Below, in pieces: positions 14,897-23,464 of a stretch of 64,000 nucleotides of DNA; position 1 is the stretch's first letter, and each line of letters begins with the position of its first letter. The position numbers and the translations under genes are program-made. The notes beneath the pieces were generated by a model, which had not been told where the DNA came from, did no database searches, and was given only the letters and a program-made list of their open reading frames with translations. The DNA comes from Mesostigma viride (Eukaryota; Streptophyta; Mesostigmatophyceae; Mesostigmatales; Mesostigmataceae), in the NCBI GenBank assembly GCA_009746045.1, contig RPFO01000003.1, positions 2,054,792 to 2,118,791 on the forward strand, in the 5' to 3' direction.

Positions 14897-15467
14897 TGTT
14901 ACGTCGCGTAACAATTCGTTGTAGTTACGGACGTAAATTAGGTCCTTGGCCTCGGTTGTTCCTAGGTTACGTGCAGTTCTAGTTTGGACATGATTGTCCC
15001 CGTAACAGTACTGTGGTATAGTGGGTGCCTTTGGGCGCCGCGCCGCGTACTATATTAGTGGTCCTTATCCTTTTGTAGAATGTAGTGGACAGGCGTGCAT
15101 CTGTGCACCTGCTTGTGTTTCTGTGTTTCTGCAGGCGAGGGCCAGGTCGGCCCGAGCCTGTTGGACCGTTGGTGACCATTTATGCACGTTCCACTCCTTG
15201 TGTGGTCACTCGGCGTGTGTTAAATGAATTAGCACATATTAGCTTGGGTCACGGCAGTTTAGTTGTGTTTCCTTCCTCTTTTCCTGGAGTAAACGGGTTT
15301 GATTAAATGGCCTATGGCGTATTACAGTAGTACATATGTAAATGCATTGAGATCTGGTTCGTCTCGGTCGTCTTTCGCTAGGGGTGTAAATAGAAGCAGC
15401 CTCACTAGTTTAGGTAGTATCAGGACAGGTAGAGGTAGAGGTGGCGGCCGAGGCTTGCGGCGTAACA
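14897..15467 (+). repeat. gypsy 5' LTR
   Basis: It begins TGTTACG and ends CGTAACA. The length is 571 bp, equal to the 3' LTR. The 5' flank is TATAC. Confidence 0.93.
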
Positions 15468-15578
15468 ATGGACTCGGAGGTAGTTTAGATAGAGAGCGAG
15501 ACGACGATCCTTTGCAACATACGTCATTGAATCAACCCTTCCGCGGCTGGGAAAAAGAAGACGACACGTACTTGACAG

Positions 15579-15580
15579 GT
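15579..15580 (+). promoter_or_regulatory. candidate splice donor in gypsy leader
   Basis: TTGACAG|GTAATG is a good GT donor in the leader, 110 bases past the LTR. Joined to the acceptor at 16410 it would remove the viroplasmin-like ORF and bring gag close to the cap. Joined to 23459 it would express the third large ORF. Its use is inferred. Confidence 0.4.
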
Positions 15581-15994
15581 AATGGGCGGGTCGCCGTCAA
15601 GCTAGGAGGATAGTGCTGCCTGATTCAGGACACGCCCTGCCTAGACGTTAGACCTGCTCGAAGCGGAAAATCCTTTCGTATATAGCTCCTGCTCCTCGTC
15701 TTGTTTCCTTAGAAAGATGGTTTACTGCCGTAGACAGTTGCTGGTTTTGGTTCGACGATAGAGAGACGGCTAGCGTCTCGTAGATTACCCTTTTTCTGCA
15801 TCGTGCCTGCTTCGTATTTAGACGACCCTTCGCCGGACGCAGAATTCTTGAAACCGGATACTTACGACCACCTGGCGCTGGAAACATCGTCCCTACGCGC
15901 GTCGTCAATCTGGTTCGGTTTCAGACACCCGAGATAAGTCGCCTTCTCCTCGTTCTCCTCATTTGACTGCTCAAGATCTACCAGGTGCGTTACC

Positions 15995-16387
15995 ATGAGC
16001 CAACGGCGATCTTTTACTGCTCCTTCCCATTCTTCTAGCGATAATAGTCTAGCTAAATATTACGTAGTGATTACGCCTCAATGGTCCTCCATTTTCCTTT
16101 CTTGGTCCGACGCTAGGAAGATCGTTCAGAATCGTGAATATAACGTAATTAGGTATAAGAAATTTATGTCCTTTGAAGAAGCTCAGCAGTTCCTTATAGA
16201 TCATAGCCAAACAGATTTAGGCCTGCATGTACGCCCTACTCCTCATGGTCGCCCTCCAGTAGAAGCTCTAGTCTTTGCTACCCCTCCTTCTTCTCCCCCT
16301 AAACGGGCTGCATCTGCATCTGCTTCAGATACTCCTCTCACTTTGGAGTTTGGTTCCCTATCCATTACTGTTGTTAAAAAGGATTGA
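15995..16387 (+). CDS. viroplasmin / RNase H1 N-terminal-domain protein of gypsy element
   Basis: This is a 130-residue protein encoded ahead of gag. Residues 20-67 (KYYVVITPQWSSIFLSW, then VIRYKKFMSFEEAQQFL) match the caulimovirus viroplasmin/RNase H1 hybrid-binding fold: a YYVV strand, W in the middle strand, and the YK-x-F-x-S-x-EEA helix. In known proteins this domain binds RNA-DNA hybrids or RNA. The rest is a proline- and serine-rich tail. The start is the first ATG with an ACC context (TTACCATGA). A pyrimidine-rich acceptor lies just after its stop (16388-16410), so it may be removed by splicing to make gag mRNA. A free-standing domain in this position is unusual. Alternative: a fused remnant of an RNase H1; nothing else of that enzyme is nearby. 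Confidence 0.75.
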   Translation: MSQRRSFTAPSHSSSDNSLAKYYVVITPQWSSIFLSWSDARKIVQNREYNVIRYKKFMSFEEAQQFLIDHSQTDLGLHVRPTPHGRPPVEALVFATPPSSPPKRAASASASDTPLTLEFGSLSITVVKKD

Positions 16388-16410
16388 TTTTAATTTTGTT
16401 CCTGCTGCAG
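16388..16410 (+). promoter_or_regulatory. candidate splice acceptor upstream of gag
   Basis: TTTTGTTCCTGCTGCAG is a strong pyrimidine tract with CAG, 70 bases before the gag ATG and just after the stop of the viroplasmin-like ORF. Confidence 0.4.
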
Positions 16411-16480
16411 ACCTTCAAGGTTTTTCCTTTTTCTTTTGTTGCTTTCTTCTTTTGATTCCTATTCCTTTACGTAATTAAAG

Positions 16481-18211
16481 ATGGATCCAGTGGGTGGAGA
16501 TATGTCGCCTATACCTACCAATAATAATAATAATACTACTACTAATAACATTAACAATAACAATACTCGTGGTAACCGACGGGACTCCTTGGAAACGGTA
16601 CACCATCTCACTCCTCAAGGTATTCTGCGTACCTCACCGCCTTCTCCTGTTGCTGGTGGTCGCCGTCGTCCCTCAATTACCCCACCTACCTATGAACAAC
16701 GTATTTCCCAAGTCAGATTTAGTGAGGAACCTTCTTTCGTTGTGAACCAGGCCCCTGCCCCTTCTGCAACCTTGGCTCACCCCTCCAGCAGGTCCTCACA
16801 CACTAACAATGCTCCTAGGCCTCCTTCCCACCCTGTGCCTTCAATGCCTGCTATTAACACGGGTCGTACCTCGGCCCCTGTCGGCCCTTCTGGGCGCCCT
16901 AGTGCAGTCCCCTTTTTCCCACCTGCTTCCTGGTCCTACCCTGAGACGGCCTATGAGGCTGCCCAGGTTCCTACCCGTGTGGCTGATTTAGAAGTTAATA
17001 ATGATTTCAGTACCATGCCCCTAGATGATAGGAATTATGATCATTTTGCCTATTCCTCTCTTCGTGAGCAATATACTGTCCCCTTCTCCTATGGGCACCA
17101 TCCGGAAACGGTGGCTCCCTCTAGACCCCTACCCAAGACTTTTCCTATCCCTTCCTTCTATCCCGCTTATGTAGCAGTGGAAGATAGTGGCCCTATGGGA
17201 AAAACTGATTCTTCTAATCCCCCTAAGCCTCCTGCTCTTCCCCTCTTTGCCAACCTTCCTAAGCTGGATGTCAAGTCTACCCCTCAACAGTTTTTCACCT
17301 TCATTATGTTGCTCACCCAGAACACAGAGTCCTGGCAGAACCACAATAGGTGGCGCCTCTCTGATGCTGTACTAGTTCCTCATTATCTTACTACCTGCAT
17401 TACTCCTGAACTTGCTAACCTCATCCAGTGTGAGTCTCTTGCCTCTCATGCCTACCCAAACTCTGTAGCAGAATTGTTCAAGCGTTTAGAGAACCATTTA
17501 GTCCCTCCCGATGCAGATTGGCAGGATAGATTATCCTTTGGCACCTTGCAGCAGGGTACCAAGTCCTTCAAAGAATATATGAAAGAGTTTGATGCTCAGA
17601 TGGTACGAATTAGGGATTTGTCGGGTGCAGAAGTACGTGCTCGCTTCCTTCAGGGCCTCAGTAGACCCTTATTGCGTGAAGTCAAGCGCCAGTTCTCTGC
17701 CTACCGTTTTACTGACCTGCCCCTCAAGCATGTGCGTCAGCATCTTTTACGAGTAGCAGATTTCTTCTCCACACCTTCTCTTCCTACCCGTTCCCGTATT
17801 AATAATATAAGCCTTACCCCTGAGGAGGAGAACTCCTATGTAGAAGAATTAGATATCTGTGTGACTGACCTTTCAGCTCTGGATGTCTCTCATATTACCT
17901 GCTATCATTGTAAGGAAGTAGGTCACCTTAAACGTGAATGCCCCAAGTTCCTTTCGGGTGCTCCCCCTCATCCCGACGCTCGCCCTCCTCGTACCCCTCA
18001 GCGTGCTCCTATTCGTCCCACTTCAGGACGCATTCCTTCAGCTACCCCTAGTAGGCTGAATGCTGTGCAGACAGGATCCCCAGGGTTCCCCTATGATAAT
18101 CAGGCTCCCGCACCCTCTTCAATCCCTCGTGACCCTCCAGCAGTGGCTTTTCCGCCAGGGTCTTCTTCGGGGTTCGTTCCTATGGATTTGGGGGGGGAGG
18201 GGGAACAGTAG
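16481..18211 (+). CDS. gag: gypsy Gag (capsid and CCHC nucleocapsid)
   Basis: The protein has 576 residues. An asparagine-rich and proline-rich N-terminus is followed by a helical capsid-like region (about 260-430, with RLENHLVPP, FKEYMKEFDAQM and LLREVKRQF). The zinc knuckle CYHCKEVGHLKREC (about 479-492) has the C-x2-C-x4-H-x4-C spacing of nucleocapsid, which binds the genomic RNA. The start is the ATG at 16481 after AAAG. Gag would form the cytoplasmic particle in which cDNA is made. The C-terminus ends in a G run (DLGGEGEQ) that carries the frameshift signal for pol. Length and order are normal for gypsy elements. The frame is intact. Confidence 0.9.
   Translation: MDPVGGDMSPIPTNNNNNTTTNNINNNNTRGNRRDSLETVHHLTPQGILRTSPPSPVAGGRRRPSITPPTYEQRISQVRFSEEPSFVVNQAPAPSATLAHPSSRSSHTNNAPRPPSHPVPSMPAINTGRTSAPVGPSGRPSAVPFFPPASWSYPETAYEAAQVPTRVADLEVNNDFSTMPLDDRNYDHFAYSSLREQYTVPFSYGHHPETVAPSRPLPKTFPIPSFYPAYVAVEDSGPMGKTDSSNPPKPPALPLFANLPKLDVKSTPQQFFTFIMLLTQNTESWQNHNRWRLSDAVLVPHYLTTCITPELANLIQCESLASHAYPNSVAELFKRLENHLVPPDADWQDRLSFGTLQQGTKSFKEYMKEFDAQMVRIRDLSGAEVRARFLQGLSRPLLREVKRQFSAYRFTDLPLKHVRQHLLRVADFFSTPSLPTRSRINNISLTPEEENSYVEELDICVTDLSALDVSHITCYHCKEVGHLKRECPKFLSGAPPHPDARPPRTPQRAPIRPTSGRIPSATPSRLNAVQTGSPGFPYDNQAPAPSSIPRDPPAVAFPPGSSSGFVPMDLGGEGEQ
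18187..18193 (+). promoter_or_regulatory. candidate -1 ribosomal frameshift site (T TTG GGG)
   Basis: The gag frame reads GAT TTG GGG GGG GAG, so the heptamer T-TTG-GGG fits the X-XXY-YYZ rule for -1 slippage. The pol frame is exactly -1 to gag and is open from upstream of this site through protease. It lies eight codons before the gag stop. A miscounted G run is the other explanation. Confidence 0.5.
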
Positions 18212-20005
18212 GCCTGTCAGCCGGGGGTAACCTGGACAGGTCCTTAGATAGTACCCCAGATATTAATTTTTGCTTGCCTGTTTTTATAACCTCTGTAGGA
18301 GCTGAATCATCCCTACCACTACGTGTGCGTCCTCTTATGTTCTTGAATGGTGGTTTAACCGTCCCTCACACTGTTGTAGACCCCTTCTTGCATGCTGATG
18401 AACTCTTGAATGTCTCTGTGTTGGTAGATAGCGGTGCGGCTAGCTCCTTTGTGAGCGAGGCCCTAGTTAGACGTTTAGGACTAGTCCCTACCCCTCACAC
18501 CAAACCCGTTACTGTTCATTATGCTGATGGTCGCACCAGTCATTCCCCGGGTACGGTGTCCCTTCCCATGGTTATACAAGGACGTACTGTCAACCTGACG
18601 GCCACTATAGGCCCTATCACTACCGCTGATGTATTACTAGGATTAGATTGGCACCAGGATAATAAGATTACTATTAATTATGATACCATGGTCATTTGGT
18701 TTCCAGATAGCTCTTACTGGGTACCTGAACGTCATTATAGATTGGAAAATTTATCCTTGGTAGATATTACTCCTCCTACACCTGTTGATCCTCCTGTAAG
18801 ACCTATACCTGAAGTAATAATGTCAAATGACGAATTACGTTCTGAATTAAAGCAAAATGGATACCTATTATGTATGTTCCTTCAGTTAGAAGTACAACAG
18901 ATACCTATCACTAACAATAGTGTGGATATAGATGTAAATACAGTGGATACAATAGGAGTAGGATTTACTGAAAATGAAATAGTAAGATACATGGCTGTGA
19001 TAGATTCCTCAAAAGTATTTGAAGAAAAGACTCCTTCTTATCCTCCTCCTCGTTCTGTTTTACACCGTGTAGTTATCAAGGACGGTGCAGTTCCTACGCA
19101 CTCTCCGATGTATAGAATGGGCCCTACCGAGTTAAAGGAACTAAAACAGATTTTAGTGTCATTATTAGAAGCAGGATTGATAGAGCCTAGTAACTCCCCC
19201 TACTCAGCTGGTGTCCTGTTAGTTCCTAAGCCAAATGGCAAGTTTCGCCTAGTTACTGATTATAGGAAGTTGAATGATATTACTGTGAAATCTAAATACC
19301 CTCTACCTCGTATTGACGATATATTTAATAAGGTTAAAGGTTCCACTTGTTTCACAGTACTGGATTGTGCGGATGGTTTTTGGCAGTTGCGGATAGCTCC
19401 TGAGGATTGCCATAAAACCGCCTTTGCTACCCCTTTTGGTCATTACCAGTTTAGAGTAGCGGCTATGGGACTCTGTAACTCGCCTGCCTCTTTTCAAATG
19501 TTAATGAATGAAGTGCTTAGACCTGTTATGGGAAATTCTCATCTTCCTCAGGTGTCCTCTGATCTAAAGGATCCCTCCTTCTCCTCTGTTTCTTTATCTG
19601 AGCATGACCGTTCTTGTGCTCAAGCTTATTTAGATGATATTCTTATTTACTCTCCTGATTTCGAAACGCACCTACGTGATTTAAAGAAAGTATTAGAAAT
19701 AATGGCTGAAAATTCTTTGTGGGCGCGCCGTGCTAAAGTGCGTTCGGGTAGGAGTGTCCCATTTTTAGGGCACGTTCTGTCAGATGCCGGGGTCGCTACC
19801 GACCCGGATAAAACTAAGTCAATTCAGGAATGGCCTACTCCTACCGACGTTAAAGGTGTACGTAGTTTCCTAGGAATTGCTTCTTACTATAGGCGTTTTA
19901 TCCCGCGTTTCGCCACTATAGCAGCCCCTATTAATCATTTATTAAAGAAGGATATCCCCTTTGTTTGGAGTAGTGAGTGTCAGTCTGCTTTTCAGTGCCT
20001 AAAAT
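18196..20005 (+). CDS. pol: gypsy Pol, 5' part: aspartic protease and reverse transcriptase (interrupted)
   Basis: This frame is -1 to gag. The protease motif VLVDSGAASSFVS is at about 18417-18455, with LLGLDWH as the second flap/strand motif near 18640. Reverse transcriptase follows: LIEPSNSPYSAGVLLVPKP, the VTDYRKLND block (about 19255), TAFATPFGHYQF, and the active site YLDDILIYS (about 19627). It then reaches the start of the RT-RNase H connection (FLGIASYYRRFI). The enzyme cleaves the polyprotein and copies the RNA genome in particles. A LINE inserted at 20006 stops the frame 9 codons later. No start codon is needed if it is made by frameshift. All catalytic residues seen are intact. Confidence 0.88.
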
Positions 20006-21033
20006 TTTTCCGGGTAAATGGGTATTTTTATTAACCAATAGGAATATCATTAGGTGAAGAGGTACCACGTATCGACCAGCTGGTTACCCTCTGAGGGTAG
20101 TGTGATAGGTGAAAGGTTTAGAAAGGAGCATTGTGTGACCAGGGGAGCCAAGTGACGCGCGTAAGGTCACCGTGAGGAATGCAAGTAAACACCATGTTGC
20201 GTCCCAGGAGAGCATGGAAGAGCTCCAAGGGGCTGGGCCTGTCATTGTTGGGCCCGGGGTCCCACACCTTGTATTGTTCTTGCGCCAAGAGCCAAGCGCG
20301 ACGCATTGCTGAGTTCCAGAGGAAGATAAACCGCCTCACAACGGCGGCTTTGGTGTATTCGTGCCGCACTTTGAAAACCGTCTCGTTCCGGATAGTCCAG
20401 ATCGCGTATAGCATATTAGTTCGGAGCCATACCCAGGCTAGTTGACTGTCGGATAGCTCCTCCCCGGGGGTCCCCGCCATACCGAATATGATACAACGCA
20501 CGGATAGCGTTAGTGTGGAATGTGGTAGCGCGGTCCATGCGGACCATACGTTAAACAACCATTGCCACACCCCGCTCACTTGGCAGTAGAGAAAGCGGTG
20601 CTCAATTGTTTCCGAAGGGAAGGTGCACAGGCATGTCGCATCGTGGTGAAACCGGCTGCTGAGGGTCGCGTTTACCCCGATGGCTCTGTGCAGTAAAAGA
20701 TGTTGAATGTCGGTCGCTCTGCGGTCCACCAAAGGGTGATCGACCGCCAGGGTGATAAGTTTAATCCAACTATATCCAGGCCATTGAAAGCCCCATCGTG
20801 GGCGGCCAGGGTGGAGCTTATGGTTCTCGTGCAATAAAATGTCATAACCCCATTCTGCCGTGTACTCGTAAAGACATTTGCTGATCCTAGACATCCCCTT
20901 GGTCAGGGTCCAGCCAAATTCCAGGGGGTCCAATGGTAAAGTATCCAATCTCGTATTGCCTACGTGTAACCAAGTGATGGCCTCCGCCGGGGTCGTGGGG
21001 TCCGGCTAAAATCCCTACAGTGCCTAAAATCCC
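20006..21033 (-). mobile_element. 5'-truncated LINE inserted in gypsy pol
   Basis: It is flanked by a 15-bp direct repeat, TTCAGTGCCTAAAAT (19991-20005 and 21034-21048). The 3' end is on the left, with an A-rich tail (AATAAAAATACCC and GGAAAAA on minus). At the 5' junction (about 21007-21033) there are one and a half further copies of the target sequence (CTAAAATCCCTACAGTGCCT), as if the polymerase had copied the target repeatedly when it finished. It belongs to a LINE family different from the copies at 763-3795. Confidence 0.8.
20118..20948 (-). pseudogene. LINE ORF2 C-terminus with RT-associated zinc-binding domain (fragment)
   Basis: The 276-residue open frame resembles the zf-RVT region behind the reverse transcriptase of plant-type L1 LINEs: HLLLHRAIGVN, then CLCTFPSETIEHRFLYC followed by VWQWLF. 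It continues into the tail VWLRTNMLYAIWTIRNETVF, also typical of that region. The frame is intact to its stop at 20118, but the RT and endonuclease are absent because of 5' truncation. It lies antisense to gypsy pol and has no role there. Confidence 0.75.
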
Positions 21034-21048
21034 TTCAGTGCCTAAAAT

Positions 21049-21751
21049 CCCTACTCCTTTCCCCTCCTGTACTCATCCTACCGGATACTACTAAACCCTT
21101 TGTTGTCAGGCTACAGATGCTAGTAAAGTAGCTATAGGTGGTGTCCTTCTCCAGGATCAGGGTCAGGGCTTACAGCCAATTGAATATATCTCTAGGACAA
21201 TGCTCCCTGCGGAGCGTAACTATCCCGTCCACCAGCAGGAACTCTTAGCGGTGGTGTATTGTTGCCACGCGTGGCAGCACTTCCTTAAAGGTGCTCAATT
21301 TGATGTCTGCCTGAATGAACCCTGTGAGCTAGATCCTTATAGGTTAGTTATCCAAACGGATCATCGTCCCCTTACCCATCTTCTCTCCCAACCCAACCTT
21401 ACCCCTCGGCAAGCGCGCTGGATGGAATTTTTAGCACAGTTTTCCCCTTTTAAACTTCAGTATGTCAAGGGTGTAGATAACATAGTACCAGATGCACTCT
21501 CTCGTCGTGCAGACTATTCCTTCTTCGAGGACCTTGATGTTCTCAATATTACTCTAGTTCCTACTACTATGGGTGTAACCCCTTATGGTGAACTACCTGA
21601 TGATGATTCCTATGCCTACCTCTTTCATACAGCTGTTCGCATGCCTGATCTCCTTTCTCACGTAGGACTCTCTCTCCCGTGTGAGGCCCTTCCTGTGGCC
21701 TCGGTGGGGGGGAGGGGAAAAATAAAATTTCTATACCGCTTAGCCATATAG
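21049..21751 (+). CDS. pol: gypsy Pol, middle part: RNase H (frame-broken)
   Basis: This continues the RT connection after the LINE insertion. RNase H begins near 21113 with TDASKVAIGGVL, followed by YISRTMLPAERNYP, the ELLAVVY helix, IQTDHRPLTHLL and VPDALSRR, the standard gypsy RNase H blocks with their acidic residues. It removes RNA from the RNA-DNA hybrid. Two frame breaks are visible: one at about 21111 (GTCAGG/CTACAGAT, one G short) and one in a G7 run at about 21705, after which the reading moves to the integrase frame. Both are at G runs and may be sequencing artefacts. Confidence 0.8.
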
Positions 21752-23388
21752 CGACTAGGTCAGGAAAGTCTTATGAAAACGTAGTCCCCCTAGGACCTCC
21801 CCTTCTCTTCGGCAAGGCGGTAGGAGATCTCTTTAAACCTGTTCTGGATACTTCTGTAGCGATGCCTACCTCTGATCTTGAACGCCTTATTAGTAGATTT
21901 ACGGCCACTGAGCCGGAAGCATTAGCTGCCATTGCTGCACATCCCCAACAATTAGGCAAGCACCCTTGTAAATTTGTAGGTGGGTTTTTATATGTGCAGA
22001 TAGCAGATTCTCCCCCTCAATGGCGCCTGTATGTCCCTCCTATCTGTCGCTCCTCCTTGCTCTTTGAGTTGCATGACTTAGCTGCTCACCAGGGTGGTAA
22101 ACGGGTACGGGACCTAGTAGCCCGCTCTTATTACTGGCCTTCCCTTTATAAGGATGTGGATGAGTATGTTAGAACTTGTCAATCTTGCCAGGAAATGAAA
22201 CCCAATAATGTAGGACAGATAGCAGAACCTAGGACCTTGCCTGACCCTATCATGCCTTGGGATTCTATCATGATGGATTTTGTAGGACCTTTTAGAAAGA
22301 ATGATAGGGGCAATGCCCAAATCCTTGTGTTCATAGATCGTTTTACTCGTATGTGCCATCTTGTGCCGTGTCCTTTAGAACTCACCGCACGTGATTGCGC
22401 ACGCCTATACCTCAATAATGTATATAGATATCATGGATTGAGTAGGCAGTTTATTAGTGATAAGGATAAATTATTTACCTCAGATTTTTGGCAGCAGTTT
22501 TTCGCTGCCATCGGTACCAAGGTTACCTACGGTACTGCCTACCACTCCTCCTCCTCTCATTTAGTAGAGCGTCTTAATAGAGTAGTAGAAGAAGCGCTTA
22601 GGCACTATGTTAATGGCTCGGGTAGTGATTGGGAGGATTATTTATGTTTGGTAGAGTTCTCCCTCAACAATTGTCCCCAAGCTGCGCATGGATATACGCC
22701 CTTCTTCTTAGATACTGGGAGACAGCCCCTTACCCCTACCTCTCTCTTAGCTAGTCCTCTACGGGACAAGGATGATGTGTCCCGAGATACTGTAGAAGGT
22801 GTACAGTCCTTACTAGATAGAATGAAAACTGCTCATGACCACGCGATCTCAGGGTATCAAAAAGCTCAGGCTAAGTACCTTGCTAGGTTGCGTGCCTCCT
22901 TAGATAGACGAGCACCTGAGATAGAAGTAGGAGATCTAGTATTAGTAGAAGGCCCCCGTGTTGGCCGTTTTGCTCATAAGTTTGAAGCAGAACTGAAGGT
23001 CAAACTTAGGCCTGCCTTCTTAGGACCCTTCCATGTGTTGTCTAGGGTAGGAAATTTCTTGTATAAGGTCGATATCCCTACCTCTTGGCAAACGCATTCA
23101 AACACCTTCCATAGGAGCCAGCTTAAACTGTACCACCCTAGTACGTTCGCTGGCAGGGAGTTAGCGCCTGCCCCTTTAGAGCATAATCCTGACACTGGGG
23201 AAGTAGAAGACGAAGTAGAAAGCATCGTGGCCCATCGAGATATCAAAAAGGGCCGCGGTACCCAGCGTCAGTATAAAGTGAAGTGGATGTATGCTCGTAG
23301 TGAAGTAGATAAGGTTTGGTATACGGAGAGTGAGCTAGATGGGTGTAGTCGCCTGCTGCAGGAATATAAAACCCTGCACAAGCTCTAG
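21712..23388 (+). CDS. int: gypsy Pol, 3' part: integrase with chromodomain
   Basis: The zinc-binding HHCC region spans ELHDLAAHQG to CQSCQEMK (about 22066-22200). The catalytic core has D in MMDFVGPF, D in FISDKDKLF and E in HLVERLNRVVEEAL. The usual G-x-E context before the last E is SSHLVER, a mild variation. The C-terminal beta region (FAHKFEAELKVKLRPAFLGPF) precedes a chromodomain at about 23215-23370: VESIVAHRD, YKVKWMY, VWYTESELD. The chromodomain places this in the chromovirus branch, where it steers integration toward particular chromatin. The clear ATG-led frame starts at 21862, but homology and the open frame run back to 21712. The frame is intact to the TAG at 23388. Confidence 0.9.
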   Translation, partial: EGKNKISIPLSHIATRSGKSYENVVPLGPPLLFGKAVGDLFKPVLDTSVAMPTSDLERLISRFTATEPEALAAIAAHPQQLGKHPCKFVGGFLYVQIADSPPQWRLYVPPICRSSLLFELHDLAAHQGGKRVRDLVARSYYWPSLYKDVDEYVRTCQSCQEMKPNNVGQIAEPRTLPDPIMPWDSIMMDFVGPFRKNDRGNAQILVFIDRFTRMCHLVPCPLELTARDCARLYLNNVYRYHGLSRQFISDKDKLFTSDFWQQFFAAIGTKVTYGTAYHSSSSHLVERLNRVVEEALRHYVNGSGSDWEDYLCLVEFSLNNCPQAAHGYTPFFLDTGRQPLTPTSLLASPLRDKDDVSRDTVEGVQSLLDRMKTAHDHAISGYQKAQAKYLARLRASLDRRAPEIEVGDLVLVEGPRVGRFAHKFEAELKVKLRPAFLGPFHVLSRVGNFLYKVDIPTSWQTHSNTFHRSQLKLYHPSTFAGRELAPAPLEHNPDTGEVEDEVESIVAHRDIKKGRGTQRQYKVKWMYARSEVDKVWYTESELDGCSRLLQEYKTLHKL

Positions 23389-23439
23389 TCGTAGGCCTTC
23401 TCCTCTCTTATGTTATGTCTGCTGTCGACGGGTGGTTGG

Positions 23440-23459
23440 TTGTCCCCTCCCCTCCGCAG
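23440..23459 (+). promoter_or_regulatory. candidate splice acceptor before the extra ORF
   Basis: GTTGTCCCCTCCCCTCCGCAG is a strong pyrimidine tract with CAG, five bases before ATG at 23465. With the leader donor at 15579 it would give a subgenomic mRNA, in the way retroviruses express env. This is inferred from sequence only. Confidence 0.45.
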
Positions 23460-23464
23460 CCGTC

